Assembly (NCBI RefSeq): GCF_036320965.1 | Contig: NC_092231.1 | Location: 31,914,755-31,978,754, forward strand | Origin: Panulirus ornatus | Taxonomy: Eukaryota > Arthropoda > Malacostraca > Decapoda > Palinuridae | Reading direction: 5' to 3' | DNA: 64,000 nt | Part shown: piece after piece, positions 32,242 to 44,589 of the stretch | How positions within the stretch are numbered: position 1 is the stretch's first letter | Layout: every line of letters starts with the position of its first letter | Program-made: the position numbers and the translations under genes | The notes under the pieces: model-generated | The model's input: the letters and a program-made list of their open reading frames with translations, nothing else | Databases searched by the model: none | Told to the model about the DNA's origin: nothing

Positions 32242-33370
32242 CTACCTCTCTCTGTTTACCAAATCATTTTCCCTAACCCTCTCACTTTGCACACCACCTC
32301 GACCAAAACACCCTATATCTGCCACTCTGTCATCAGACACATTCAACAAACCTTCAAAATACTCATTCCATCTCCTTCTCACATCACCGCTACTTGTTAT
32401 CACCTCCCCATTTACGCCCTTCACTGAAGTTCCCATTTGCTCCCTTGTCTTACGCACCCTATTTACCTCCTTCCAGAACATCTTTTTATTCTCCCTAAAA
32501 TTTACTGATAGTCTCTCACCCCAACTCTCATTTGCCCTTTTTTTCACCTCTTGCACCTTTCTCTTGACCTCCTGTCTCTTTCTTTTATACTTCTCCCACT
32601 CAATTGCATTTTTTCCCTGCAAAAATCGTCCAAATGCCTCTCTCTTCTCTTTCACTAATACTCTTACTTCTTCATCCCACCACTCACTACCCTTTCTAAA
32701 CAGCCCACCTCCCACTCTTCTCATGCCACAAGCATCTTTTGCGCAATCCATCACTGATTCCCTAAATACATCCCATTCCTCCCCCACTCCCCTTACTTCC
32801 ATTGTTCTCACCTTTTTCCATTCTGTACACAGTCTCTCCTGGTACTTCCCCACACAGGTCTCCTTCCCAAGCTCACTTACTCTCACCACCTTCTTCACCC
32901 CAACATTCACTCCTCTTTTCTGAAAACCCATACTAATCTTCACCTTAGCCTCCACAAGATAATGATCAGACATCCCTCCAGTTGCACCTCTCAGCACATT
33001 AACATCCAAAAGTCTCTCTTTCGCACGCCTGTCAATTAACACGTAATCCAATAACGCTCTCTGGCCATCTCTCCTACTTACATAAGTATACTTATGTATA
33101 TCTCGCTTTTTAAACCAGGTATTCCCAATCATCAGTCCTTTTTCAGCACATAAATCTACAAGCTCTTCACCATTTCCATTTACAACACTGAACACCCCAT
33201 GCATACCAATTATTCCCTCAACTGCCACATTACTCACCTTTGCATTCAAATCACCCATCACTATAACCCGGTCTCGTGCATCAAAACCGCTAACACACTC
33301 ATTTAGCTGCTCCCAAAACACTTGCCTCTCATGATCTTTCTTCTCATGCCCAGGTGCATATGCACCAATA
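32242..33370 (-). pseudogene. RTE-like endonuclease and linker (copy D)
   Basis: Open frame continuous from the 5' truncation, so its first domain strands and any start codon are missing. Catalytic blocks seen on the - strand: VIVMGDLNAKVSN (about 33265-33225), ALLDYVLIDRR (about 33060-33025) and GMSDHYLVEAKV (about 32980-32940). They would form the nicking active site, although the N-terminal SET.L Glu block is lost with the truncation. A Lys/Arg-rich linker follows (VKEKREAFGRFLQGK, YKRKRQEVKRKVQEVKKRA) and then RWNEYFEGLLNVSDDRVADI. The frame ends prematurely at 32242 through a one-base loss. Confidence 0.88.
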
Positions 33371-33383
33371 TATATATATATAT

Positions 33384-33620
33384 TTTTTTTTTTTTTCATA
33401 CTATTCGCCATTTCCCGCATTAGCAAGGTAGCGTTAAGAACAGAGGACTGAGCCTTTGAGGGAATATCCTCACTTGGCCCCCTTCTCTTTTTCCTTCTTT
33501 TGGAAAATCAAAAAAAACGAGAGGAGAGGATTTCCAGCTCCCTGCTCCCTTCCCTTTTAGTCGCCTTCTACGACATGCAGGGAATACGTGGGAAGTATTC
33601 TTTCTCCCCCATCCCTAGGG

Positions 33621-33623
<3 letters not shown>
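33384..33623 (-). mobile_element. SINE-like, internally deleted RTE derivative (copy 2)
   Basis: Same plan as the copy at 30225-30485: RTE 5' head beginning atccctagggatgggggag (33623 downward), then ctcaaaggctcagt (about 33450), then the 3' hairpin taacgctaccttgctaatgc and gaatagtatg, ending in an A-run (T-run 33384-33396 on +). It lies immediately upstream of truncated copy D on the - strand, separated only by its A-run and a short TA stretch. No coding capacity. Confidence 0.8.

Positions 33624-33683
<60 letters not shown>
33624..33683. repeat. (TA)n microsatellite
   Basis: TA run immediately outside the 5' head of the SINE-like copy. 33684-33869 is unique with no gene. Confidence 0.99.
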
Positions 33684-33686
<3 letters not shown>

Positions 33687-33869
33687 CAAAACGGTTCAGG
33701 GTAATCTAATTCACCCCACATAAGACCATAAGCTCATGAATCTTTTCTTTACTTTTCTTTAACGAAAACATTAACATAACAGCTTTATTGGTCGTTCAGG
33801 TCAGACTAGTTCTAGAAATAACATCGTAAATATCTTCAAAGAGAAAATCCGGCAGGTAGTGAATAAGCT

Positions 33870-34281
33870 GTGGTGGTGGTGTGGCCAGCCTGTGAACCAC
33901 TGACTGTATTGGTGGTAGTGTGGCCAGCCAGTGAACCACCGACTGTATTGGTGGTGGTGTGGCCAGCCAGTGAACCACTGACTGTATTGATGGTGATGTG
34001 CCCAGCCAGTGGACCACTGACTGTATTGATGGTGATGTGCCCAGCCAGTGAACCACTGACTGTATTGATGGTGATGTGCCCAGCCAGTGAACCACTGACT
34101 GTATTGATGGTGATGTGCCCAGCCAGTGGACCACTGACTGTATTGGTGGTGGTGTGGCCAGCCAGTGAACCACTGACTGTATGGTGCTGGTGTGGCCAGC
34201 CAGTGAACCACTAACTGTACGGTGGTGCGGCCAGCCAGTGAACCACTAACTGTACGGTGGTGCGGCCAGCCAGTGAACTAT
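33870..34281. repeat. 39-bp minisatellite, about 10-11 copies
   Basis: Unit of 39 bp with the core gccagccagtgaaccac and variants tattgatggtgatgtg/tattggtggtggtgtg. The last copies (34170-34280) are shortened, with ctaactgtacggtggtg. Open frames across it are by-products of the 13-codon period. Confidence 0.95.
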
Positions 34282-34398
34282 TATTGTTATGGTGATGGTG
34301 GTGTGACCAAGCATAATGGTTGGCGGAAGGATGAGCGCAAGTGCTCCCCAGGTCACGTATGGTTGGGATGTGGCCAACCTTCACTGGTCACATGGGCA

Positions 34399-36530
34399 TA
34401 CATACCTTACCATGTACACATGCACGCACGCATGTCTTACCATGTACACATGCACGCACGCATGTCTTACCATGTACACATGCACGCACTCATACCTTAC
34501 CATGTACACATGCACGCACTAATAATTTACCATGTACACATACACGCACTCATACCTTACCATGTACACATGCACGCACTCATACCTTACCATGTACACA
34601 TGCACGCACTCATACCTTACCATGTACACATGCACGCACTAATAATTTACCATGTACACATACACGCACTCATACCTTACCATGTACACATGTACGCACT
34701 CATACCTTACCATGTACACATGCACGCACTCATACCTTACCATGTACACATGCACGCACTCATACCTTACCATGTACACATGTACGCACTCATACCTTAC
34801 CATGTACACATGTACGCACTCATACCTTACCATGTACACATGCACGCATACCTTACCATGTACACATGTACGCACTCATACCTTACCATGTACACATGTA
34901 CGCACTCATACCTTACCATGTACACATGTACGCACTCATACCTTACCATGTACACATGTACGCACTCATACCTTACCTTGTACACATGCACGCACTCATA
35001 CCTTACCATGTACACATGCACGCACTCATACCTTACCATGTACACATGCACGCACTCATACCTTACCATGTACACATGTACGCACTCATACCTTACCTTG
35101 TACACATGCACGCACTCATACCTTACCATGTACACATGTACGCACTCATACCTTACCTTGTACACATGCACGCACTCGTACCTTACCATGTACATATGCA
35201 CGCACTCATACCTTACCATGTACATATGCACGCACTCATACCTTACCATGTACACATGCACGTACTCATACCTTACCATGTACACATTCACGCACTCATA
35301 CCTTACCATGTACACATGCACGCACTCATACCTTACCATGTACACATGTACACACTCATACCTTACCATGTACATATGCACGCACTCATACCTTACCATG
35401 TACACATGCACGCACTCATAACTTACCATGTACATATGCACGCACTCATACCTTACCATGTACATATGCACGCACTCATAACTTACCATGTACATATGCA
35501 CGCACTCATACCTTACCATGTACATATGTACACACTCATACCTTACCATGTACACATGCACGCACTCATACCTTACCATGTACACATGCACGCACTCATG
35601 CCTTACCATGTACACATGTACGCACTCATACCTTACCATGTACTCATGTACGCACTCATACCTTACCATGTACACATGCACGCACTCATACCTTACCATG
35701 TACACATACACGCACTCATACCTTACCATGTACACATGTACGCACTCATACCTTACCATGTACACATGTACGCACTCATACCTTACCATGTACACATGTA
35801 CGCACTCATACCTTACCATGTACATATGCACGCACTCATACCTTACCATGTACACATGTACGCACTCATACCTTACCGTGTACACATGCACGCACTCATA
35901 CCTTACCATGTACATATGCACGCACTCATACCTTACCATGTACATATGCACGCCCTCATACCTTACCATGTACACAAGTACGCACTCATACCTTACCATG
36001 TACACATGTACGCACTCATACCTTACCATGTACATATGCACGCACTCATACCTTACTATGTACACATGCACGCACTCATACCTTACCGTGTACACATGCA
36101 CGCACTCATACCTTACCATGTACATATGCGCGCACTCATACCTTACCATGTACACATGTACGCACTCATACCTTACCATGTACACATGCGCGCACTCGTA
36201 CCTTACCATGTACACATGCACGCACCCATACCTTACCATGTACACATGCACGCACTCATACCTTACCATGTACACATGCACGCACTCATACCTTACCATG
36301 TACACATGCACGCACTCGTACCTTACCATGTACACATGTACGCACTCATACCTTGCCATGTACACATGCACGCACCCATACCTTACCATGTACACATGCG
36401 CGCACTCGTACCTTACTATGTACACATGTACGCACTCATACCTTACCATGTACACATGTACGCACTCATACCTTACCATGTACACATGCACGCACTCATA
36501 CCTTACCATGTACATATGTACGCACCTACA
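34399..36530. repeat. 30-bp minisatellite, about 71 copies
   Basis: Unit of 30 bp: cataccttaccatgtacac followed by atgcacgcact or atgtacgcact. One copy near 34847 is 24 bp and shifts the phase, which splits the artefactual open frames. Runs of 400-740 codons open on both strands are repeat translations. Confidence 0.98.
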
Positions 36531-36562
36531 CATAACACTGTTGTTCTTGCCGATGTGGTCAG

Positions 36563-36644
36563 TGGGTGATGACCATGACAAGCCACAGGTCATTCATTAT
36601 ACAGTTTCTCAGTGGTATGACCTGCTGTACGTGGTGGCGTCCAG
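36563..36644 (+). other. Weak candidate exon between two satellites
   Basis: The 140-bp unique island between the 30-bp and 18-bp arrays has tgttgttcttgccgatg followed by tggtcag (possible acceptor) and tccag/gtgggt (possible donor), enclosing 82 bp. One frame reads GDDHDKPQVIHYTVSQWYDL and on to LYVVAS without stops. The acceptor tract is poor and three + frames are open, so evidence is thin. I do not recognise the peptide. Confidence 0.18.
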
Positions 36645-36671
36645 GTGGGTCGGCGATCCCGTGCCTTACAT

Positions 36672-38343
36672 GTACGGTTGACCACGACGGTACGCTTGAC
36701 CACAACGGTACGGTTGACCACAACGGTACGCTTGACCACAACGGTACGGTTGACCACAACGTTACGCTTGACCACAACGGTACGGTTGACCACAACGTTA
36801 CGCTTGACCACAACGGTACGGTTGACCACAACGGTACGCTTGACCACAACGGTACGGTTGACCACAACGGTACGCTTGACCACAACGGTACGGTTGACCA
36901 CAACGGTACGCTTGACCACAACGGTACGGTTGACCACAACGGTACGCTTGACCACAACGGTACGGTTGACCACAACGGTACGCTTGACCACAACGGTACG
37001 CTTGACCACAACGGTACGGTTGACCACAACGGTACGCTTGACCACAACGGTACGCTTGACCACAACGGTACGCTTGACCACAACGGTACGCTTGACCACA
37101 ACGTTACGCTTGACCACAACGGTACGGTTGACCACAACGGTACGCTTGACCACAACGGTACGGTTGACCACAACGGTACGCTTGACCACGACGGTACGCT
37201 TGACCACAACGGTACGGTTGACCACAACGGTACGGTTGACCACAACGGTACGGTTGACCACAACGGTACGGTTGACCACAACGGTACGCTTGACCACAAC
37301 GTTACGCTTGACCACAACGTTACGCTTGACCACAACGGTACGCTTGACCACGACGGTACGGTTGACCACAACGGTACGCTTGACCACAACGGTACGCTTG
37401 ACCACAACGTTACGCTTGACCACAACGGTACGCTTGACCACGACGGTACGCTTGACCACAACGGTACGGTTGACCACAACGGTACGGTTGACCACAACGG
37501 TACGGTTGACCACAACGGTACGCTTGACCACAACGTTACGCTTGACCACAACGTTACGCTTGACCACAACGTTACGCTTGACCACAACGGTACGCTTGAC
37601 CACGACGGTACGCTTGACCACAACGGTACGCTTGACCACGACGGTACGCTTGACCACAACGTTACGCTTGACCACAACGGTACGGTTGACCACAACGGTA
37701 CGCTTGACCACAACGGTACGGTTGACCACAACGGTACGCTTGACCACAACGGTACGCTTGACCACAACGGTACGGTTGACCACAACGGTACGCTTGACCA
37801 CAACGGTACGCTTGACCACAACGGTACGCTTGACCACAACGGTACGCTTGACCACAACGGTACGGTTGACCACAACGGTACGCTTGACCACAACGGTACG
37901 GTTGACCACAACGGTACACTTGACCACAACGGTACGCTTGACCACAACGGTACGCTTGACCACAACGGTACGGTTGACCACAACGGTACGGTTGATCACA
38001 ACGGTACGGTTGACCACAACGGTACGCTTGACCACAACGGTACGCTTGACCACAACGGTACGCTTGACCACAACGGTACGGTTGACCACAACGGTACGGT
38101 TGACCACAACGGTACGCTTGACCACAACGGTACGCTTGACCACAACGGTACGGTTGACCACAACGGTACGGTTGATCACAACGGTACGCTTGACCACAAC
38201 GGTACACTTGACCACAACGGTACGGTTGACCACAACGGTACACTTGACCACAACGGCACACTTGACCACAACGGTACGGTTGACCACGACGGTACACTTG
38301 ACCACAGCGGTACGCTTGACCAAAACGGTACAACTGTTGACCA
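36672..38343. repeat. 18-bp satellite, about 92 copies
   Basis: Unit cggtacgcttgaccacaa (18 bp), with gct/ggt and ggt/gtt alternations. Open frames of about 600 codons occur in several frames of both strands because the unit is six codons. 38344-38502 is unique, with no gene recognised. Confidence 0.98.
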
Positions 38344-38502
38344 GTAACGTCTTACTGTACAATCATCCCACCTTGGTCGTATGTGAGGATCTTACCTTTA
38401 TGTTAGAGAGTTCCCGCATTATGGTTGGTAATCGTACCATCTTGGTGACGCATCTTGATGAACAGTTGTACTTAACACAACAATGAGCGTGTCCATTGAA
38501 TC

Positions 38503-39075
38503 CTGGGAACGTTGGGACGTCAGGCATGGTTCCTGGGAATGTTGGGACGTCTGGCATGGTTCCTGGGAATGTTGGGACGTCTGGCATGGTTCCTGGGAAT
38601 GTTGGGACGTCTGGCATGGTTCCTGGGAATGTTGGGACGTCTGGCATGGTTCCTGGGAATGTTGGGACGTCTGGCATGGTTCCTGGGAATGTTGGGACGT
38701 CTGGCATGGTTCCTGGGAATGTTGGGACGTCTGGCATGGTTCCTGGGAATGTTGGGACGTCTGGCATGGTTCCTGGGAATGTTGGGACGTCTGGCATGGT
38801 TCCTGGGAATGTTGGGACGTCTGGCATGGTTCCTGGGAATGTTGGGACGTCTGGCATGGTTCCTGGGAATGTTGGGACGTCTGGCATGGTTCCTGGGAAC
38901 GTTGGGACGTCTGGCATGGTTCCTGGGAATGTTGGGACGTCTGGCATGGTTCCTGGGAATGTTGGGACGTCTGGCATGGTTCCTGGGAATGTTGGGACGT
39001 CTGGCATGGTTCCTGGGAATGTTGGGACGTCTGGCATGGTTCCTGGGAATGTTGGGACGTCTGGCATGGTAGCTG
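38503..39075. repeat. 30-bp minisatellite, 19 near-identical copies
   Basis: Unit of 30 bp: gtctggcatggttcctggg followed by aatgttgggac. Only the first copy, one internal copy near 38900 (aacg) and the diverged last ones differ. Open in four frames or more; not coding. Diverged gtgttgttacgtcggtcatg-like units trail off to about 39150. Confidence 0.98.
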
Positions 39076-39231
39076 GAAGTGTTGTTACGTCGGTCATGTG
39101 TCGTAGTTGTGTTGAGGTGACTGCAAGTGTTCCTGGAAGTGTTGTGGTGGAGGTGTTGGTGTTGGTGGAGGAAGTAATGTATTGATGTGTGCTGTTTATT
39201 GATCGTGGTTGTTATGGTGGTGATGTTACCA

Positions 39232-39633
39232 TGGTGGTGGTGGTGGTGATGATAGTGATGTATTGATGACGGTGATGGTGATGATAGTGATGTATTGGTG
39301 ATGGTGATGGTGATGATAGTGATGTATTGGTGATGGTGATGGTGATGATAGTGATGTATTGATGACGGTGATGGTGATGATAGTGATGTATTGATGACGG
39401 TGATGGTGATGATAGTGATGTATTGGTGATGGTGATAGTGATGATAGTGATGTATTGATGACGGTGATGGTGATGATAGTGATGTATTGATGACGGTGAT
39501 GGTGATGATAGTGATGTATTGATGACGGTGATGGTGATGATAGTGATGTATTGATGACGGTGATGGTGATGATAGTGATGTATTGATGACGGTGATGGTG
39601 ATGATAGTGATGTATTGATGACGGTGATGGTGA
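39232..39633. repeat. 32-bp minisatellite, about 12 copies
   Basis: Unit of 32 bp with gatgatagtgatgtattg and gatgacggtgatggt. Because 32 is not a multiple of 3, the His/Ser/Ile-rich translations cycle frames. 39634-39725 is unique. Confidence 0.95.
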
Positions 39634-39725
39634 TGTAGTATTATGAATAATGACATTGATGATATTCTGTTGGTCATCCAGACACCACAGACCAGCCCGT
39701 GTGGTCCAGACCTGTACCACACTCA

Positions 39726-40121
39726 CCTGATCCTCCCAGTCACTGGCTGGGTTCATGATCCTCCCAGTCACTGGCCGGGTTCATGATCCTCCCAGTCACT
39801 GGCTGGGTTCATGATCCTCCCAGTCACTGGCCGGGCTCATGATCCTCCCAGTCACTGGCTGGGTTCATGATCCTCCCAGTCACTGGCCGGGCTCATGATC
39901 CTCCCAGTCACTGGCCGGGTTCATGATCCTCCCAGTCACTGGCCGGGTTCATGATCCTCCCAGTCACTGGCCGGGTTCATGATCCTCCCAGTCACTGGCC
40001 GGGCTCATGATCCTCCCAGTCACTGGCCGGGTTCATGATCCTCCCAGTCACTGGCCGGGCTCATGATCCTCCCAGTCACTGGCCGGGCTCATGATCCTCC
40101 CAGTCACTGGCCGGGCTCATG
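39726..40121. repeat. 28-bp minisatellite, about 14 copies
   Basis: Unit of 28 bp: catgatcctcccagtcactgg followed by ccgggct or ctgggtt. Confidence 0.97.
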
Positions 40122-40204
40122 ATCATAAGGACCCACAACATGTCTTGATACACGAGCAGATTCGGACCCTCCAGGTCCTCGTCTTCTCTGTCTTGCTGGC
40201 GGCT

Positions 40205-40668
40205 TCCACACCTTCCTCACTCCCGCCACCACTCCCTCCCTTCTCGGCTACCACACTCTCCCTCACCACCAGTCCGCTCCTCCACCCTGGCCACCACACC
40301 CTTCCTCACTCCCGCCACCACTCCCTCCCTTCTCGGCTACCACACTCTCCCTCACCACCAGCCCGCCCCTCCACCCTGGCCACCACACCCTTCCTCACTC
40401 CCGCCACCACTCCCTCCCTTCTCGGCTACCACACTCTCCCTCACCACCAGTCCGCTCCTCCACCCTGGCCACCACACCCTTCCTCACTCCCGCCACCACT
40501 CCCTCCCTTCTCGGCTACCACACTCTCCCTCACCACCAGTCCGCTCCTCCACCCTGGCCACCACACCCTTCCTCACTCCCGCCACCACTCCCTCCCTTCT
40601 CGGCTACCACACTCTCCCTCACCACCAGCCCGCCCCTCCACCCTGGCCACCACACCCTTCCTCATCAC
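40205..40668. repeat. 89-bp minisatellite, about 5 copies
   Basis: The landmark ttctcggctacc recurs at 40241, 40330, 40419, 40508 and 40597, an exact 89-bp period. Pyrimidine-rich. Two subtypes (agtccgctcc and agcccgcccc) are interspersed. Confidence 0.97.
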
Positions 40669-41315
40669 CAACACTCCCTCCCTCCCTGGCCGACGTGCCC
40701 TGAGCTGATGATAGCAGTGTTCACTGGGTTCAAGCGGTCACCTCGCCATTTCCCACCCTCACCATACATGGCCGTCCCATCCCTCCCGCTCAACAATGAT
40801 ATGTTTTCCTTGACAACATTTGTGGCTTATCTACTGGCAGAGGCTGAGGTGAACTCTCCATATACTGATAATAACTGTTCAGGAAGTAATGCTTGCACAA
40901 GAACATGCAAGGTGATCGTATTCATGGCAGTATTTTTGTTTTTTTTCGGGTGAAGATTCTCAGTGAGATACGAACCTGGTGTTACTGGCGTTGGTGTGGT
41001 AAGATAACGCAGGATCATTACCTGTTGTTGCCATCGTAAGGATCCGCTGTAGTCTGGCAAGCTGTTGTTTGTCCTGAAGATAAAGAGGAAAACATTTGTA
41101 TATTTGGTTCAGTACGAGAAATTTCCTGTCTTACAAGAGGTTCAGTAACACATGTTAGATCATATAAGTAAGTCAGGATCCATCCACGACTTCTGCTCCG
41201 GCACTACATTGTGTCCAGCACCAGCCTGCATGACCGAACCTTGCTCTGCTGGCTCAGTGTGGTGACTGCAGGGGCTGTGGTCATGATGATCATATTGAAA
41301 TGTATATAATGAATA
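40669..41315. other. Unique spacer, no gene recognised
   Basis: Small open frames (77-81 codons) on both strands have no recognised domain. No splice-like or promoter-like structure stands out. Confidence 0.5.
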
Positions 41316-44300
41316 TAATGAGGATGATGATGTGCTGGTATTTCATGATGAGGATGATGATGTGCTGGTAATCCATGATGAGGATGATGATGTGCTGGTA
41401 TTCCATGATGAGGATGATGATGTGCTGGTATTCCATGATGAGGATGATGATGTGCTGGTATTCTATAATGAGGATGATGATGTGCTGGTATTCTATAATG
41501 AGGATGATGATGTGCTGGTATTCTATAATGAGGATGATGATGTGCTGGTATTCTATAATGAGGATGATGATGTGCTGGTATTCCATGATGATGTGCTGGT
41601 ATTCTATAATGAGGATGATGATGTGCTGGTATTCTATAATGAGGATGATGATGTGCTGGTATTCTATAATGAGGATGATGATGTGCTGGTATTCTATAAT
41701 GAGGATGATGATGTGCTGGTATTATATAATGAGGATGATGATGTGCTGGTATTCTATAATGAGGATGATGATGTGCTGGTATTCTATAATGAGGATGATG
41801 ATGTGCTGGTATTCTATAATGAGGATGATGATGTGCTGGTATTCTATAATGAGGATGATGATGTGCTGGTATTCCATATGAGGATGATTGATGTGCTGGT
41901 ATTCCATGATGAGGATGATGATGTGCTGGTATTCTATAATGAGGATGATGATGTGCTGGTATTCTATAATGAGGATGATGATGTGCTGGTATTCTATAAT
42001 GAGGATGATGATGTGCTGGTATTCTATGATGAGGATGATGATGTGCTGGTATTCCATGATGAGGATGATGATGTGCCTGGTATTCCATGATGAGGATGAT
42101 GATATGCTGGTATTCCATGATGAGGATGATGATGTGCTGGTATTCCATGATGAGGATGATGATGTGCTGGTATTCTATAATGAGGATGATGATGTGCTGG
42201 TATTCCATGGTGAGGATGATGATGTGCTGGTATTCTATAATGAGGATGATGATGTGCTGGTATTATATAATGAGGATGATGATGTGCTGGTATTCTATAA
42301 TGAGGATGATGATGTGCTGGTATTATATGATGAGGATGATGATGTGCTGGTATTACATGATGAGGATGATGATGTGCTGGTATTACATGATGAGGATGAT
42401 GATGTGCTGGTATTCCATGATGAGGATGATGATGTGCTGGGATTCCATTATGAGGATGATGATGTGCTGGTATTCCATGATGAGGATGATGATGTGCTGG
42501 TATTCTATAATGAGGATGATGATGTGCTGGTATTCTATAATGAGGATGATGATGTGCTGGTATTCTATAATGAGGATGATGATGTGCTGGTATTCTATAA
42601 TGAGGATGATGATGTGCTGGTATTCCATGATGAGGATGATGATGTGCTGGTATTCCATGATGAGGATGATGATGTGCTGGTATTCCATGATGAGATGATG
42701 ATGTGCTGGTATTCCATGATGAGGATGATGATGTGCTGGTATTCCATGATGAGGATGATGATGTGCTGGTATTCTATAATGAGGATGATGATGTGCTGGT
42801 ATTCCATGATGAGGATGATGATGTGCTGGCATTCATTGATGAGGATGATGATGTGCTAGTATTCCATGATGAGGATGATGATGTGCTGGTATTCTATAAT
42901 GAGGATGATGATGTGCTGGCATTATATGATGAGGATGATGATGTGCTGGTATTACATGATGAGGATGATGATCTGCTGGTATTCTATAATGAGGATGATG
43001 ATGTGCTGGTATTACATGATGAGGATGATGATGTGCTAGTATTCCATGATGAGGATGATAATGTGCTGGTATTCCATGATGAGGATGATGATGTGCTGGT
43101 ATTACATGATGAGGATGATGATGTGCTGGTATTACATGATGAGGATGATGATGTGCTGGTATTACATGATGAGGATGATGATGTGCTGGTATTACATGAT
43201 GAGGATGATGATCTGCTGGTATTCTATAATGAAGATGATGATCTGCTGGTATTCTGTAATGAGGATGATGATGTGCTGGTATTCCATGATGAGGATGATG
43301 ATGTGCTGGTATTACATGATGAGGATGATGATGTGCTGGTATTACATGATGAGGATGATGATGTGCTGGTACTACATGATGAGGATGATGATGTGCTGGT
43401 ATTGCATGATGATGATGTGCTGGTATTACATGATGAAGATGATGATCTGCTGGTATTCTATAATGAGGATGATGATGTGCTGGTATTCTATAATAAGGAT
43501 GATGATGTGCTGGTATTCCATGATGAGGATGATGTGCTGGTATTCTATAATGAGGATGATGATGTGCTGGTATTATATGATGAGGATGATGATATGCTGG
43601 TATTATATGACGAGGATGATGATGTGATGGTATTCTATGACGAGGATGATGATGTGCTGGTATTCCAAGATGAGGATGATGATGTGCTGGTATTATATGA
43701 TGAGGAGGATGATGTGCTGGTATTATATGATGAGGATGATGATGTGCTGGTATTATAAGACGAGGATGATGATGTGTTGGTATTCTATTACGAGGATGAT
43801 GATGTGCTGGTATTCCATGATGAGGATGATGATGTGCTGGTATTATATGAGGATGATGATGTGCTGGTATTATATGACGAGGATGATGATGTGCTGGTAT
43901 TCCATGATGAGGATGATGATGTGCTGGTATTCCATGATGAGGATAATGATGTGCTGGTATTATATGATGAGGATGATGATGTGCTGGTATTATATGACGA
44001 GGATGATGATGTGCTGGTATTCTATAATGAGGATGATGATGTGCTGGTATTATATGACGAGGATGATTATGTGCTGGTATTCTATGACGAGGATGATGAT
44101 GTGCTGGTATTCCAAGATGAGGATGATGATGTGGTGGTATTCCATGATGAGGATGATGATGTGCTGGTATTCCATGATGAGGATGATGATGTGCTGGTAT
44201 TCCATGATGAGGATGATGATGTGCTGGTATTCCATGATGAGGATGATGATGTGCTGGTATTCCATGATGAGGATGATGATGTGCTGGTATTCCATGATGA

Positions 44301-44366
44301 GGATGATGATGTGCTGGTATTATATGATGAGGATGATGATGTGCTGGTATTCCATGATGAAGATGA
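41316..44366. repeat. 30-bp satellite, about 101 copies
   Basis: Unit of 30 bp: gaggatgatgatgtgctgg followed by tattctataat, tattccatgat or tattatatgat. Occasional losses (near 41585, 41880, 42690, 43410, 43530 and 43840) and insertions (near 41890 and 42075) shift phase. Acidic EDDDVLVF-type translations are artefacts of the 10-codon period and change frame at each indel. Confidence 0.98.
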
Positions 44367-44413
44367 ATGATATGCTAACACCATCAATTCTGATGATGAC
44401 TTCTCTTCTGCAG

Positions 44414-44481
44414 GAGGTCTCGGGACGACCGTAGATCGAGGATTTTCGACTGTGTGGTCTCGTGTTGGTCCAGGTTACAAG
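44414..44481 (+). CDS. Candidate internal exon (68 bp) of an unknown host gene
   Basis: All core splice signals are present and correctly spaced. A branch-point-like ctaac lies at 44375-44379 (branch A 44378, 35 nt from the AG), then a pyrimidine tract and AG acceptor (ttctcttctgcag, 44401-44413). After 68 bp comes a consensus donor AAG/GTAAGT with the GT at 44482. Two frames are open: one starts RSRDDRRSRIFDCVVS (phase 2 in, phase 1 out), the other starts GLGTTVDRGFSTVWSR (phase 1 in, phase 0 out). The third has a stop. I do not recognise the product. Satellites flank it on both sides, so if real its introns are largely minisatellite. Confidence 0.5.
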
Positions 44482-44589
44482 GTAAGTCGAGTCTCTCCCT
44501 CCCTGCCTGGCTGGCTGCCCCACCCTGGTGTTACTACTGACCTGCCTCTCTCGCTGTGGTCGTAGCTGGGGGTATCACAAGGACACGTA

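Larger units (their letters stand above)
30534..33370 (-). mobile_element. RTE-like LINE, best-preserved copy, 5'-truncated (copy D)
   Basis: Runs from about 33370 down to 30534. The 5' end is cut inside the endonuclease (first residues IGAYAPGHEKKD) and joined to an AT-rich stretch and a SINE-like element. The endonuclease and linker are open to 32242; RT and C-terminal region are open from 32233 to 30734. Compared with copy A, the two parts are separated by loss of one A at about 32245. The second defect is a TGA at 30734-30736 where copy A has CGA. The 3' UTR is shortened by an internal deletion (about 30545-30690) but keeps the hairpin ctcgcaaacgcggg. It ends in an A-run and (TA)n. These few defects suggest a recent insertion. 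Confidence 0.93.

Noticed and set aside
34341..36569. Open frame of 742 codons, and similar giant frames at 36566-38486, 11267-13258, 41332-44434 and 44534-46034
   Set aside because: All lie inside tandem repeats whose unit is a multiple of three or cycles through stop-free frames. Several frames on both strands are open at once, translations are pure short repeats, and no start context, splice signals or flanking gene structure support them.
41316..44366. Acidic EDDDVLVF repeat protein (calcium-binding or silk-like)
   Set aside because: The frame changes at each indel in the array, the other strand is equally open, and no signal peptide or unique terminal domain exists.
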